A stretch of 64,000 nucleotides of DNA, taken from contig NC_088715.1 of the NCBI RefSeq assembly GCF_963576615.1, forward strand, positions 3,426,001 through 3,490,000, written 5' to 3'. Origin of the DNA: Watersipora subatra. Taxonomy: Eukaryota; Bryozoa; Gymnolaemata; Cheilostomatida; Watersiporidae. Both the position numbers and the translations under genes were made by a program. This document shows positions 1 to 10,690 of the stretch, piece after piece. Numbering within the stretch: the first letter of the stretch is position 1; every line of letters starts with the position of its first letter. The notes beneath the pieces were generated by a model. That model was not told the DNA's origin. It searched no databases and was given only the letters and a program-made list of their open reading frames with translations.

Positions 1-1383
1 TTGTTATTTTATTATTGTATTATTATTATTTTATTATTGTATTGTTATTATTTTATTATTGTATTATTATTATTTTATTATTGTATTATTATTATTATAT
101 TATTGTATTATTATTATTTTATTATTGTATTATTATTATTATATTATTGTATTATTATTATTATATTATTGTATTATTATTATTATATTATTGTATTATT
201 ATTATTTTATTATTGTATTATTATTATTTTATTATTGTATTATTATTATTTTATTATTGTATTATTATTATTTTATTATTGTATTATTATTATTATATTA
301 TTGTATTATTATTATTTTATTATTGTATTATTATTATTTTATTATTGTATTGTTATTATTTTATTATTGTATTATTATTATTTTATTATTGTATTATTAT
401 TATTTTATTATTGTATTATTATTATTATATTATTGTATTATTATTATTTTATTATTGTATTATTATTATTATATTATTGTATTATTATTATTATATTATT
501 GTATTATTATTATTTTATTATTGTATTATTATTATTTTATTACTGTATTATTATTATTTTATTATTGTATTATTATTTTATTATTGTATTATTATTTTAT
601 TATTGTATTATTATTATTTTATTATTGTATTATTATTATTATATTATTGTATTATTATTATTTTATTATTGCATTATTATTATTTTATTATTGTATTATT
701 ATTATATTATTGTATTATTATTATTATATTATTGTATTATTATTATTATATTATTGTATTATTATTATTATATTATTGTATTATTATTATTATATTATTG
801 TATTATTATTATTTTATTATTGTATTATTATTATTTTATTATTGTATTATTATTATTTTATTATTGTATTATTATTATTTTATTATTGTATTATTATTAT
901 TTTATTATTGTATTATTATTATTATATTATTGTATTATTATTATATTATTGTATTATTATTATTATATTATTGTATTATTATTATTTTATTATTGTATTA
1001 TTATTATTTTATTATTGTATTATTATTATTTTTTTATTGTATTATTATTTTATTTTTGTATTATTATTTTATTATTGTATTATTATTATTTTATTATTGT
1101 ATTATTATTATTATATTATTGTATTATTATTATTTTATTATTGCATTATTATTATTTTATTATTGTATTATTATTATATTATTGTATTATTATTATTATA
1201 TTATTGTATTATTATTATTATATTATTGTATTATTATTATTTTATTATTGTATTATTATTATTTTATTATTGTATTATTATTATTTTATTATTGTATTAT
1301 TATTTTATTATTGTATTATTATTATTTTATTAATGTATTATTATTATTTTATTATTGTATTATTATTATTTTATTATTATTTT
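1..1383. repeat. 22-bp AT-rich minisatellite, cut by the window edge
   Basis: A 22-bp unit of the type ATTATTATTATTTTATTATTGT is repeated about 60 times. Units vary mainly by an A/T swap (TTTTA or TTATA) and by occasional loss of an ATT triplet. The array already runs at base 1, so its true length is unknown. Long open frames of Tyr, Ile and Leu in all three plus frames are only translations of the repeat. The array stops at about 1383, where ordinary sequence begins. Confidence 0.95.
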
Positions 1384-1574
1384 ATCTCGAAGATCTGCAA
1401 GTGAATACAACAAACCATTTTAGCATATACTGAATTGCTGTAATAGCTATCATTTGCAATCATAGCCTAAAAAAATTAAAATAATTATTAAAATCTCAGG
1501 CTACACTTTTGCTGACACATTACCACATATGTGTTGTCAGCGCATATGTGATGATGTGTCACCACGCTGAATTG

Positions 1575-2083
1575 GTTAGTGACATATCTGAGTTGGTTGG
1601 TGACACATCCGAGTTGGTTAGTGACACATCTGAGTTGGTTAGTGACATATCTGAGTTGGTTGGTGACACATCTGAGTTGGTTAGTGACACATCTGAGTTG
1701 GTTAGTGACACATCTGAGTTGGTTAGTGACACATCTGAGTTGGTTGGTGACACATCTGAGTTGGTTAGTGACACATCTGAGTTGGTTGGTGACACATCCG
1801 AGTTGGTTGGTGACACATCTAAGTTGGTTAGTGACACATCTGAGTTGGTTAGTTACACATCTGAGTTGGTTGGTGACACATCTGAGTTGGTTGGTGACAC
1901 ATCTGAGTTGGTTAGTGACACATCTGAGTTGGTTGGTGACACATCTGAGTTGGTTAGTGACACATCTGAGTTGGTTGGTGACACATCTGAGTTGGTTAGT
2001 GACACATCTGAGTTGGTTAGTGACACATCTGAGTTGGTTGGTGACACATCTGAGTTGGTTTGTGACACATACGAGTTGGTTTG
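1575..2083. repeat. 21-bp minisatellite
   Basis: About 24 copies of a 21-bp unit (GAGTTGGTTAGTGACACATCT, with G/A and C/T variants) lie head to tail. Because 21 is a multiple of three and the unit has few stops, several frames on both strands stay open (ELVSDTS on plus, NQLRCVT on minus). I see no splice sites, signal peptide or codon bias, so I treat these frames as artefacts. The flanks share a variant of the motif (GTGACACA, CATATGTG). Confidence 0.93.
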
Positions 2084-2157
2084 AGTGCATTATCAATTAA
2101 CTCAAATCAACTCGGCTGTTGTTTACCATTATGCAGTTCAATAAAAGCAAAAGCTAC

Positions 2158-2160
<3 letters not shown>

Positions 2161-2210
<50 letters not shown>

Positions 2211-2220
2211 ATATATATAT
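2161..2220. repeat. (TA)n tract, left flank of hammerhead repeat
   Basis: About 60 bp of TA dinucleotides with one TTTA interruption. It borders the 100-bp unique segment that contains the hammerhead ribozyme; a longer (TA)n lies on the other side. Confidence 0.95.
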
Positions 2221-2319
2221 AGTCAACTCTCATTGGTAATGGGATTTGTGTCCCTTGCCTAAGCTCTGAGCTGCACTGATGAGGCTTCAATAGCCGAAAC
2301 AGTACTGTCTGTAGCATGC

Positions 2320-2320
<1 letters not shown>
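2221..2320 (+). mobile_element. Short repeat carrying a hammerhead ribozyme, between two (TA)n tracts
   Basis: A 100-bp unique segment lies between two TA tracts. Its 3' half is a full hammerhead ribozyme (separate entry). The ribozyme part recurs in decayed form at 38179-38220 within a longer repeat, so it is dispersed rather than local. Hammerheads inside small non-autonomous retroelements (retrozymes, SINE-like repeats, Penelope-like elements) are known in animals, and this has that appearance. The boundaries are inferred from the TA tracts; I see no clear target duplication and no open frame. Confidence 0.6.
2270..2315 (+). ncRNA. Type I hammerhead self-cleaving ribozyme
   Basis: All conserved core elements are present in order. 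Stem I 5' strand GCTGCA (2270-2275) is followed by CTGATGA (2276-2282). Stem II is GGCT/AGCC (2283-2286 with 2292-2295) closed by the loop TCAAT, followed by GAAA (2296-2299). A very short stem III is CAG/CTG (2300-2302 with 2305-2307) with a TA loop; A2299 pairs with T2308. The cleavage triplet GTC ends at 2309. Stem I 3' strand TGTAGC (2310-2315) pairs with GCTGCA over all six positions, one being G-U. Predicted cleavage falls between 2309 and 2310. The two-base loop on stem III is typical of the minimal hammerheads in metazoan retroelements, which often work as dimers. No core residue is mutated. Confidence 0.85.

Positions 2321-2394
<74 letters not shown>
2321..2394. repeat. (TA)n tract, right flank of hammerhead repeat
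   Basis: About 70 bp of pure TA repeat directly 3' of the ribozyme (the stem I 3' strand is followed by ATGCG, then TA). Confidence 0.95.
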
Positions 2395-2398
<4 letters not shown>

Positions 2399-4125
2399 GT
2401 GAGGAGTATATACATGCACTTGGAATATGATGGCTTTACGTTTGTAGAATTGCGTATCCTGATTTCTTAGGTGATTTTCAGCCTCTTTTATTCCACCAAA
2501 CGGCAGCTAGTGACAGAGCTACTGAGATTCTCACAACTAGCATTTATTATTTAATACAGAATAATGCATTGATTTGTTTAATAATCCAAGTTAATTTATG
2601 TTTTTAAATCAAATCCTAAATCTCTTTCGCATCTGTCCAAATTGAGTCAAATCAAATAAAAAACTAGCTTAAAGGGCTACAAAAGCAGGATTTGTTTCTA
2701 CTATTATAATGGTTTAATATTCAACTTATTTAGTTACCATTTCAACACAGCACTGTATAATGCGTAGATGGAAGATGGAAACGCAACTCCTCAGTTTCAA
2801 CAATCAAAGCTAAATGCAAGACAGCCCTCTCAATATGCACAACTAATAATGTAGGCAAAGATTGTAATATTTTACAAGTGTATGCAGGAGTCACTGTAAA
2901 AGAAATCGTAAGAAAAGACAACTCTAAAACTCCTGTCATCTACTACATATTGACAGGATATGAGAGAGCTCACAATAACACATATAATATAAGATTACCT
3001 GTGTTATTGTGTTACACTTAAATTAAAAAGTGTTCTGAGCATTTTGAGCTTTCATGTTACACAAAAAACTGACAAGCTTGGCAAATTATTGTTAGCATTG
3101 TATTCTTATCACTATTATTACTATTATTACTATTATTATTATTGTTGTATTCTCACAGATACATGTATGTACATGATTTGGTGTACTAAACTGGGTGTAC
3201 AAGGAAACGGCAAAAAATATATCCCAATTATATATATTCAAACTTTTGCAAAATATAACATTCAATAACAAATAATAACATAATAATACTGGTGTTGTCA
3301 GTTTATCAAACCAATACTTATAGCAATAGATGAGGTTACCCAACATCCCCATTTTAATATGGCCACTCAAAGTTCAACAGAACCAGTATCCTGACTTACT
3401 GACTGCAAAAGAGATCTTTCAATGTTCTCAAAATTACTTGTCAGGTCGCCGTTGCATAATCTTTAGTAAACTTTTGAGACTTACATGTACATTTTTTTAA
3501 AAAACTTTATCTATGTTATTCTCTAGGTTGGAGAGATTAAAGGGTTTTGTAAGGTTCTGTTTGTCTCTGTTAAGTCATGTTAAGTTTCTTGAAGTCATTT
3601 TTCTGTCAGCCTTTGGACCAACAACATGCAGTTTTTCAGCTCTGTTTTTCAATGCTGATACTTTCTTTTATTTGTATAAAAGTTTCATCATTGCGCCAAT
3701 GTCATATACATATCTATTCAAGAATTAACCAGAAGGGGAATCACATATTATTTAGCAATCTCCTGGATGTGTTATTAAGGTAAATGTTATATCTTTCATT
3801 TTGTGTGTTTTATTTTATATGTTACCAATGGCTTTGCAGATGACCAACTGTATAATTAACATACTTCCAATAATCTTTTATCGACAATCAAGTTATTGTT
3901 TTATTGTAGTTTCACGGTGTTAATTAATAAGCATGAATAATAAATTTGAATAGAATATACACTATGTCTCATCACCCGTATGTGACAACATAACTGTGAA
4001 CCAGGGATCCACTACAGGCTTCATAACCTGTTACCAATGTCACCGATAGGTTAATGGAGCTGAATGACACCTGTCGCAGGTTTACATGGCTCTTGCGCAA
4101 GCTTAAAACTTTTGTTGCTATGGAG
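2395..4125. other. Intergenic, no gene seen
   Basis: AT-rich unique sequence. It contains a short ATT-type microsatellite (about 3107-3145). The frames here (up to 92 codons) have no splice-site support, motif or start context. I see no RNA gene. Confidence 0.6.
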
Positions 4126-4479
4126 GTAAAAACTAGTGCTGCACTATATCTTTGCATGCACATTTGACTATTTGGTCTCTAAATATATCGAATATCGAAA
4201 AATATCGAATGTCTGAGTTGTCTTCTTTTGATATATAGTGTTGGGCCTTAACACGAACGATATGAGAAGATATATGCTAAAATCGGTTAGAAAAACTGGA
4301 GTTGTTCCCTCTTTACAGTAAGAAGAACAGACAACTCCACTTTAGCAAAATAAAATAACCCGATATTTTGATAAAATATAGGCTTCAATATTCATATCGA
4401 TTTGACAACTGACTAAATATAAAATCATTCACTGAGATATACGAATGATATCGGTTTATCGTGCAGCACTAGTAAAAAC
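4126..4479. mobile_element. hAT-type MITE with 8-bp target duplication
   Basis: The element covers 4134-4471 (338 bp). Its ends are an 11-bp perfect inverted repeat, TAGTGCTGCAC at the left and GTGCAGCACTA at the right. It is flanked by identical 8-bp direct repeats GTAAAAAC at 4126-4133 and 4472-4479. Eight-base duplications and TAGTG...CACTA termini are the hAT superfamily signature. There is no transposase frame inside, so it is non-autonomous. Internal sequence is rich in ATATCGA motifs near both ends. Confidence 0.88.
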
Positions 4480-6036
4480 CCTAAATAACAACATCCTTTA
4501 CAAACTGAAAATTGAATTGTCTTTTAGATATTTGCTAAGAGACTTTAAACCTTTTTTCCAGCTGCCAAACAATTGAGGCCCTGTTGGCAGCACTGTGTGT
4601 ATATTTGTATGCTGCTCTGTGTCTGTCTAGTTGTTACTGTTGACATCTCTGTGTGTATCTCTTAGTTATTTGTTGACAGCGCGAGTGCATGTGGTGTGTG
4701 CGTGTGTGTGCGTGCGTGTGTGTGTGTGCGTGTGTGTGTGCATGTGTGTGCGTTTGTGCGTGTGCGTGTGCGTGTGTGTGTGTCTAGTTGTGACTGATGG
4801 CAGCCCCGTGTGTGCGTCGTGTCATTACTGACGGAGATATTGAACACAATATGATTTATGCTAGATCACTTTATAGCTCGAATGGTGTTCTTCTTACCGC
4901 CTTGGAAACTGAACCCTATTTTCTCTTTCAAGCAGTACTCATCTACGCGTTTACAGATCTAAAATTGTATATGTTTGTGCGTGTGAATCTGATCAATTTA
5001 AACCTTTTAAGCTTATGTACCATTAACTACACATTATATGGTTACACTCGGAGCTAACAGATTGTTTACCAATAAAAGCTCATGCATTTTGAACATTGAC
5101 CACAAGGAAATAACGCAACAGTTAAACTACCATTATCAGTGATCTGGTCAGAGCCAATGTTTGTGGGAACACCTGCCTTGCAAGGCAAGCGTGCCAGTCC
5201 TAGTAGCGTGTTTGTTACAGTGTTGGCACGGTAATAGAGTATAAGCTCTTGATCCTTTGTTAAGCACAATCATTCGTCTGTTACTTTCAGTGCTAAAATC
5301 CTGTTGATGTTGCCAACTTCTACGCTAGAGGCTAGTTGCTATTCAACAAATGTTCCAACCAGCTCCCGTTTTGCTGATAATGTTAATATGTAAAATGCAG
5401 CAGTTTAGTTGAACATTGAGAGGTGAGTTAACAAACAGATGGTGTGTAGTTTTGTGAGTTAAAACTATGATCTTTTTCTACCACACTCTAAGATCATTTA
5501 ACCAAGATCAGCATGAAGCCAAAAGCTATTGCTGGTTCTCTTGAAAACTACCTACTTTATTAGATAGTTGCAGAGGTAGACAACTCTCATCCGTGACAGC
5601 TACATTAAGTCTAACTGTGTCCATAGCTTTCCTATTATTATTCGGTTTTTTTAAAATGAAACACTTCGTGTCTCTAAAAGTTCCTGGAAATAATAAACCT
5701 GTTTTTGTGTACCATCTGCATGTCTTTCGTTTGTCCGCTGAGTTTTTCATGATAAACTTATCAATGGTTGACCACATCTGACAAAAATGTGAATAACATC
5801 TCACAACTCTATTTCTAACTGTGATACAGCGTTGAGTCTGTGGTTCAGGTGTTACACACATACATTGCCAAAGGTTTAAAAATTTGAATTTAAAATTTAA
5901 AATATATTAAGTTATGTGAAAATAGAAATTTTTTTTAAAAGAAAGCCTCAAATTCATAAATTCAGAAATAATGATTTTATAAAGCAAACTTAAATTTATA
6001 TTCAAACCTATTGATATTATGCTCAGCGCCAAAGAC
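4480..6036. other. Intergenic with a TG/CG microsatellite
   Basis: Contains a (TG)n tract interrupted by CG and CA steps at about 4689-4785. A 111-codon minus frame at 5526-5861 lacks any recognisable domain or splice context and I do not call it. Nothing else is evident. Confidence 0.55.
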
Positions 6037-6222
6037 CGATGTCAAAGGTCGATGTCAAAGGTCGATGTCAAAGGTCGATGTCAAAGGTCGATGTCAAAGG
6101 TTGATGCTCTTAATCACCAAAAGCCAAAACTTTTTAGCATCAGTCATATGTTATTCATATGTTATTCATATGTTATTCATATGTTATTCATATGTCATTC
6201 ATATGTTATTCATATGTTAATC
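6037..6222. repeat. Two small adjacent tandem arrays (13-bp and 11-bp)
   Basis: Six copies of GATGTCAAAGGTC (about 6037-6107) are followed after about 40 bp by seven copies of ATATGTTATTC (about 6146-6222). Open frames here merely translate the arrays. Confidence 0.9.
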
Positions 6223-6651
6223 CATTCGTAACAATAATACATTGAGGTTAATTAGCCATTGTAGAGTTTTCGTCAAACTCAAAAACTTCTTTTAGTGGGA
6301 TTATGTGTGAGGATTGATTTTACTGATATTGTTCTTTATTTCTTAAAACCGTGAAACCTGCAAGGTTAAAGTACAGGATAGTACGAGATATAAATATGGA
6401 TTTGGCATGATAAATTTGAAATTATATATCAAATTACTAATTAGCAATAGCGTAATATTTTTAATGTGTAAAAACAATAATAATGTATGAAAGAGAAGCT
6501 AACTTGTTCTCTGATAATTGCATTTAGATTTTGATTCCCTGTATCTGTAACGCGTATGCTATCTGTTTGTTTGGCTTGCTAAGTTCAACTGTTTGCCATA
6601 AAAATACCACCCAAGTTGCTTGTTACCCAAACCCATCGTGATTGGCCGAGC

Positions 6652-7051
6652 AGCAAAATTTTTTTTCCCAAACAGGTTTACATACGGCAGTAAAGTCTTG
6701 GCTTCTGGTTAGTTTTAGTAATTGAGTTTTACTAACCAAAACCTACATCATTACATTAAAAATCAATAGTTATAATTAGAAAGGAACACAAAATTCTAAA
6801 ATTTTAGTAAAAATGGTTTAAATTAACGAGTTTTAAGTGAGCGCCCTTTTACGTTTTAAAAGCACTTTTTGAAAAGTAACATAATTTTTACTACATCATT
6901 TAGAATTTTGTGTTTCTTTCTAATTATAACTATTGATTTTCAATGTAATGATGTACATGTATGTTTTGATTACTAAAACTCAATTACTAAAACCAATCAG
7001 GAGCCAAGATGTTACTGCCGTATTTAAATCTGTTTGGGAAAAAAATTCGCA
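6652..7051. mobile_element. Foldback/MITE-like element with 150-bp inverted arms
   Basis: The left arm (6652-6800) and right arm (6899-7051) are inverted copies with a few mismatches and one small insertion in the right arm. Shared features include CCCAAACAG, TACGGCAGTAA, a double ACTAAAAC/TTACTAA motif, ATCAATAGTTATAATTAGAAA and ACACAAAATTCTAAA at the inner ends. The 98-bp loop has no frame. The transcript would form a very long hairpin. Target duplications could not be fixed by eye. Confidence 0.85.
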
Positions 7052-8189
7052 GCCTGGCAGGTGTCAGGCCATCAGTGAAGCACACCTAACCCCTAAGATC
7101 TGTGGTGACCTCAGACTCAAGGCAAAACCACACCGGGCCAGTAGGGCAACACCAAAACAAATGGCTCTAGCACACCTTGCTCAACCTCAACAACCATAAA
7201 TAGCAAATGCGTCAATCATAGATTGCCGAAATGATTTCTTTTGGCTAACGATGTTAGATAAATCATTTTTTCATGTACTCAAGTTGTAATACGGTGCAGA
7301 CTTTCTGAGTGGATTTTTACGACTGGTTCTCGATGCAGAGGAAATGCTCTTTTATGAAACAGAGAGGGATGCATGTGGCTGTTTTGATCGGTTATAATAT
7401 TAACTATGTTATAATTAGAATAAGTTCTTCTATAAAGAACAGAATGGTTACGCCACCCTCGCCACCCTGACAAAGTTAATCTCTGAGAATTGAAACCATG
7501 CTAAATGGTAACACAACAGAAGCCAGTGACTTAATAGCAAAGCTTTTCAAAGCAATAACTGTGACACATCGCTAGCTGTTGGTAAGTATAACAATGTAGG
7601 TGTCTCATCTGTTTAATCTACACTGAGGCAATGAGCCTACTAGTTCACATAACCATGTGGAGACAATCACACTATAACTGATCACTATAGCCTGTGCTCT
7701 GTTACTCAGCAGTAAGTTATTTCTTTGTATCACTCATTGCATCCATATCAAGTTGAATTCTATACCGTATGTCATTCGTTCTTTACTCCATTAATTTATC
7801 ATCTGAACAATCTTTTATCTTATTTATTCTTATTATTAATATTTTACTTATTCAGTTATAAATAAACGATAATCTATAAATCTAGTTTTATACATAATAT
7901 CTCTAATATTGTGAGTCAGAGAGTGTGAGTCAGATGTGTTATACATTTACAAATAAACCTGCGACACAATTATCAGACACAATTATCCATGTAATTCTAT
8001 TCTTACATATACATGTAATATCTCTTCGATATTTCCAGGTGCGTACAATTTTATATTCACTTTGTGAATGTATATTCACTCTTATGTGAATGTCTGTTAG
8101 TACACATCATGTTTTCATGTCAGTATTCCTGTTTCTACTGATTGCGTGTGTGTAATTTGAAAGAATGATTAAACTGATAAATGAAACAA
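7052..8189. other. Intergenic, no gene seen
   Basis: A slightly GC-richer patch at 7050-7200 is probably part of another repeat; the remainder is AT-rich unique sequence. Frames of 60-90 codons here have no splice or domain support. Confidence 0.5.
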
Positions 8190-8695
8190 ATGCCTCACGC
8201 CTCTATTCATAGAGGTGACACAATACTCCTACAGTGAACCCGATTTGATTATCAAAGGCAATAGTAAAAGCTTGTCAAACAATAGAGTTATCTATCTCTG
8301 GAAAAGTTCTTGTTGTAAGAGTGTTCGATGTCTCATCCCTCTATCCATAGATGTGATACAATACTCTGACAGTGAACCCGATTTGATTATTTAAGGCAAC
8401 AGTAGGAGCTTGTCAAACAATAGAGTTATTACTCTCTATATCATACTTGTTATAAGAGTGTTTGATGACTCATCAGTCTATTCATACATGTGATACAATA
8501 CTAGGCAGGCAAACTGATTTGATTATCTGAGGCAATAGTAAGGGCTTTTCACACAATAGAGTTATCTCTCTCTAGAAAGTACTTGTTGTAAGAGAATTTG
8601 AACAGCATTTCATCTAACCAACGCTAATATTTCATAAAAAACTTGTAGGATTATTTGATGTATCCTCTAGCTACACATATGATATAATACTAGGG
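8190..8695. repeat. 137-bp tandem repeat, three copies plus a fragment
   Basis: Three diverged head-to-tail copies each contain ATTCATAGAGGTGA-like, GATTTGATTATC, CAATAGAGTTATC and CTTGTTGTAAGAG blocks. The CAATAGAG motif recurs at 8280, 8418 and 8554, giving periods of 138 and 136 bp. A partial copy (GATTATTTGATGTATCC...) lies at about 8650-8695. Confidence 0.85.
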
Positions 8696-10240
8696 CCAAG
8701 CATACCATGGGTTTTATGGTAGCCATGAAGACAAATGCTACCATGGTCTCCTAAGCCTTGGAAACTATCAAGATAAAACTGCCTTTTATTATAAGCTCTG
8801 ATTTTGGGAGGATTACTTCTTGCCTTAACATTCGCTTCCTCTCTAGTTACTAGACGTCTATAAGTCTATCAGTTTCTGAAACATCAACTTATACCCTTTA
8901 AAGATCCAATGGTAATAGAGAGAGAGCGTTGGAAACTCAATCTGCCAATCGTTCTTGAAGAAATTTTGATTATTAGCCAATCAGAGCCTTGGCTTTCTCA
9001 TCACTTATGCTAATTATTCTGTTTCTAATTTGTAAAAAACATCAAACTCTATTTGTTTGGGAAAAGTTAAAGACCCTCCCAATTCCTGTACAAAACAAGT
9101 TTTTCATTTTATGTGATTATAAACTTTGACAACTAAGTAGTGTTGCTCTTTGAAACTTTGGAGTTGTCTCGACTATTAATTACTGTGAAAAGTTATGATT
9201 AGTCTACTTCATGTTGCTAGCTTAATAAAACTTCACGCTTTACTATTCTATGACCTTCACGAGACCCTAACCATAAGATGACCCAAAAAGAGATTATCTG
9301 ATTTCTGTATTGGCTTTCATTTGCCACAGTTCAACTATGTAAGCCCAATTTGTAAGCACGAGTTATTACGGCTCTGTTCTACTGTGGACGTTTATAAACT
9401 TATCAAAATGTTCAGATGTTCGAGTTGTCTTTCTTTCTTTTCAGCGTGTTGAGACAAGTTTTAATCAGAATGAGCACTAAAGATATCTTATCAATTACTC
9501 ACAATCCCTGTTACTGTTTTGCTCATGAAGAGATGCTATGGTGGCTAGCGTCTCTTTATAGGAGTCGTCTAAATAAATAAGAAGACAATTCTATTTGATC
9601 AAATATTTGTAACACGCCTTGTGTACAATACATGTATTCAATGCTGAGTTTTAAAATTAATGCACAACGCTTCTTGAAATGAATTTTAGTATAGTTTTTA
9701 CTATCTATAAATTACCTAGCATTTGCTGCCAGCACGACCCTGGCAGAAGTTAGCCGATGTCATTTATTTTAGACTGTGAGCATGCCGTGAATATGAGAGC
9801 AGCCAAAGAACCCAAAAACTAGCTGTTATTTATAAAACTGACACAAGCATTGCAACAATCATGATCTGGTCGCCAAATTACTTTTGCATAAATAGTAACA
9901 TCAACCACTTTTTTTCTGTCAAATCATATATATTACAACGGAATCTATTGTTTAGCTTGAAAAATTTTATTGATGTTTTTATTAGATGCATAAATCGTTG
10001 ATTTGCCAATTTACAACTATTGATCTATTGATCAGCGGTGCGTGAGATCGGTATTCATGCCAATTCCGTATTAAGAGAATGGTTAGAGAGATTAGACCAA
10101 TTGTAACACACGCTTACAACAATGCCTGCCATGTACTTAGCGTTCAGCTCGGGAAACCATTTAATTTATGACCATGTATCATGAGATTCCTGGCGACGAA
10201 TACTGATTCATTGCGGTCGCACTGGCAACGCCAAGTTCAC
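8696..10240. other. Intergenic, no gene seen
   Basis: Unique AT-rich sequence upstream of the small secreted-peptide gene. I see no supported exon, RNA gene or repeat. Confidence 0.5.
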
Positions 10241-10427
10241 TTAATATATTCATGAATGATAATCAACAGCTGAAATGATCAGATAACAGTGTGAGTTTCG
10301 AAAGAGGCAGTTGTGTGCTCTGGACTGGAGGAATAGAAAACATCTGTTCCGCTTTGAGTTTCACCAGTTTGACTTTAGTTTTGAGTAAAGGCTAAACTCA
10401 GTTCCCGGAAAGACTATCTTTGAATAG
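10241..10427 (+). promoter_or_regulatory. Putative promoter and 5'UTR exon of the cysteine-rich peptide gene
   Basis: A TATA-like stretch (TTAATATATT, about 10241) precedes about 150 bp ending in a consensus donor, AATAG|GTAAGTTTT, with GT at 10428. The next plus-strand acceptor, CTATTACAG at 10690, opens the signal-peptide exon. There is no long frame in this segment, so it is read as a non-coding first exon. The transcription start is not identifiable from sequence alone. Confidence 0.4.
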
Positions 10428-10690
10428 GTAAGTTTTAACATTAGAAATGCTTGTCACCTTCTGATTATAGAATGAATAAAATATGTGACCCTGCGATGAC
10501 AAATTTTATCAACTTAAAATAGTATATATAATTCTTCTTCAAAACTGTTACATGTAATTTTGTTAGTAACGAATATTGCTTAGTTAAGGTTTACAATAGG
10601 CTGTTATTTACTATGAATAGCAATATAATCATATAATATGATACCAATTTATCGAAGGTGTTATAATACATGTTATAATTTCTATTACAG

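Noticed and set aside
1..1433. Open frames of over 400 codons rich in Tyr, Ile and Leu
   Set aside because: They translate the 22-bp AT-rich array in three frames at once, with no start context or codon bias.
1488..2100. Repetitive frames on both strands (NQLRCVT and ELVSDTS units)
   Set aside because: A 21-bp unit without stops keeps several frames open on both strands. No splice sites, signal peptide or non-repeat domain supports a repeat protein.
5526..5861. 111-codon minus-strand frame
   Set aside because: No recognisable domain, no splice signals at its ends, ordinary composition; consistent with chance.
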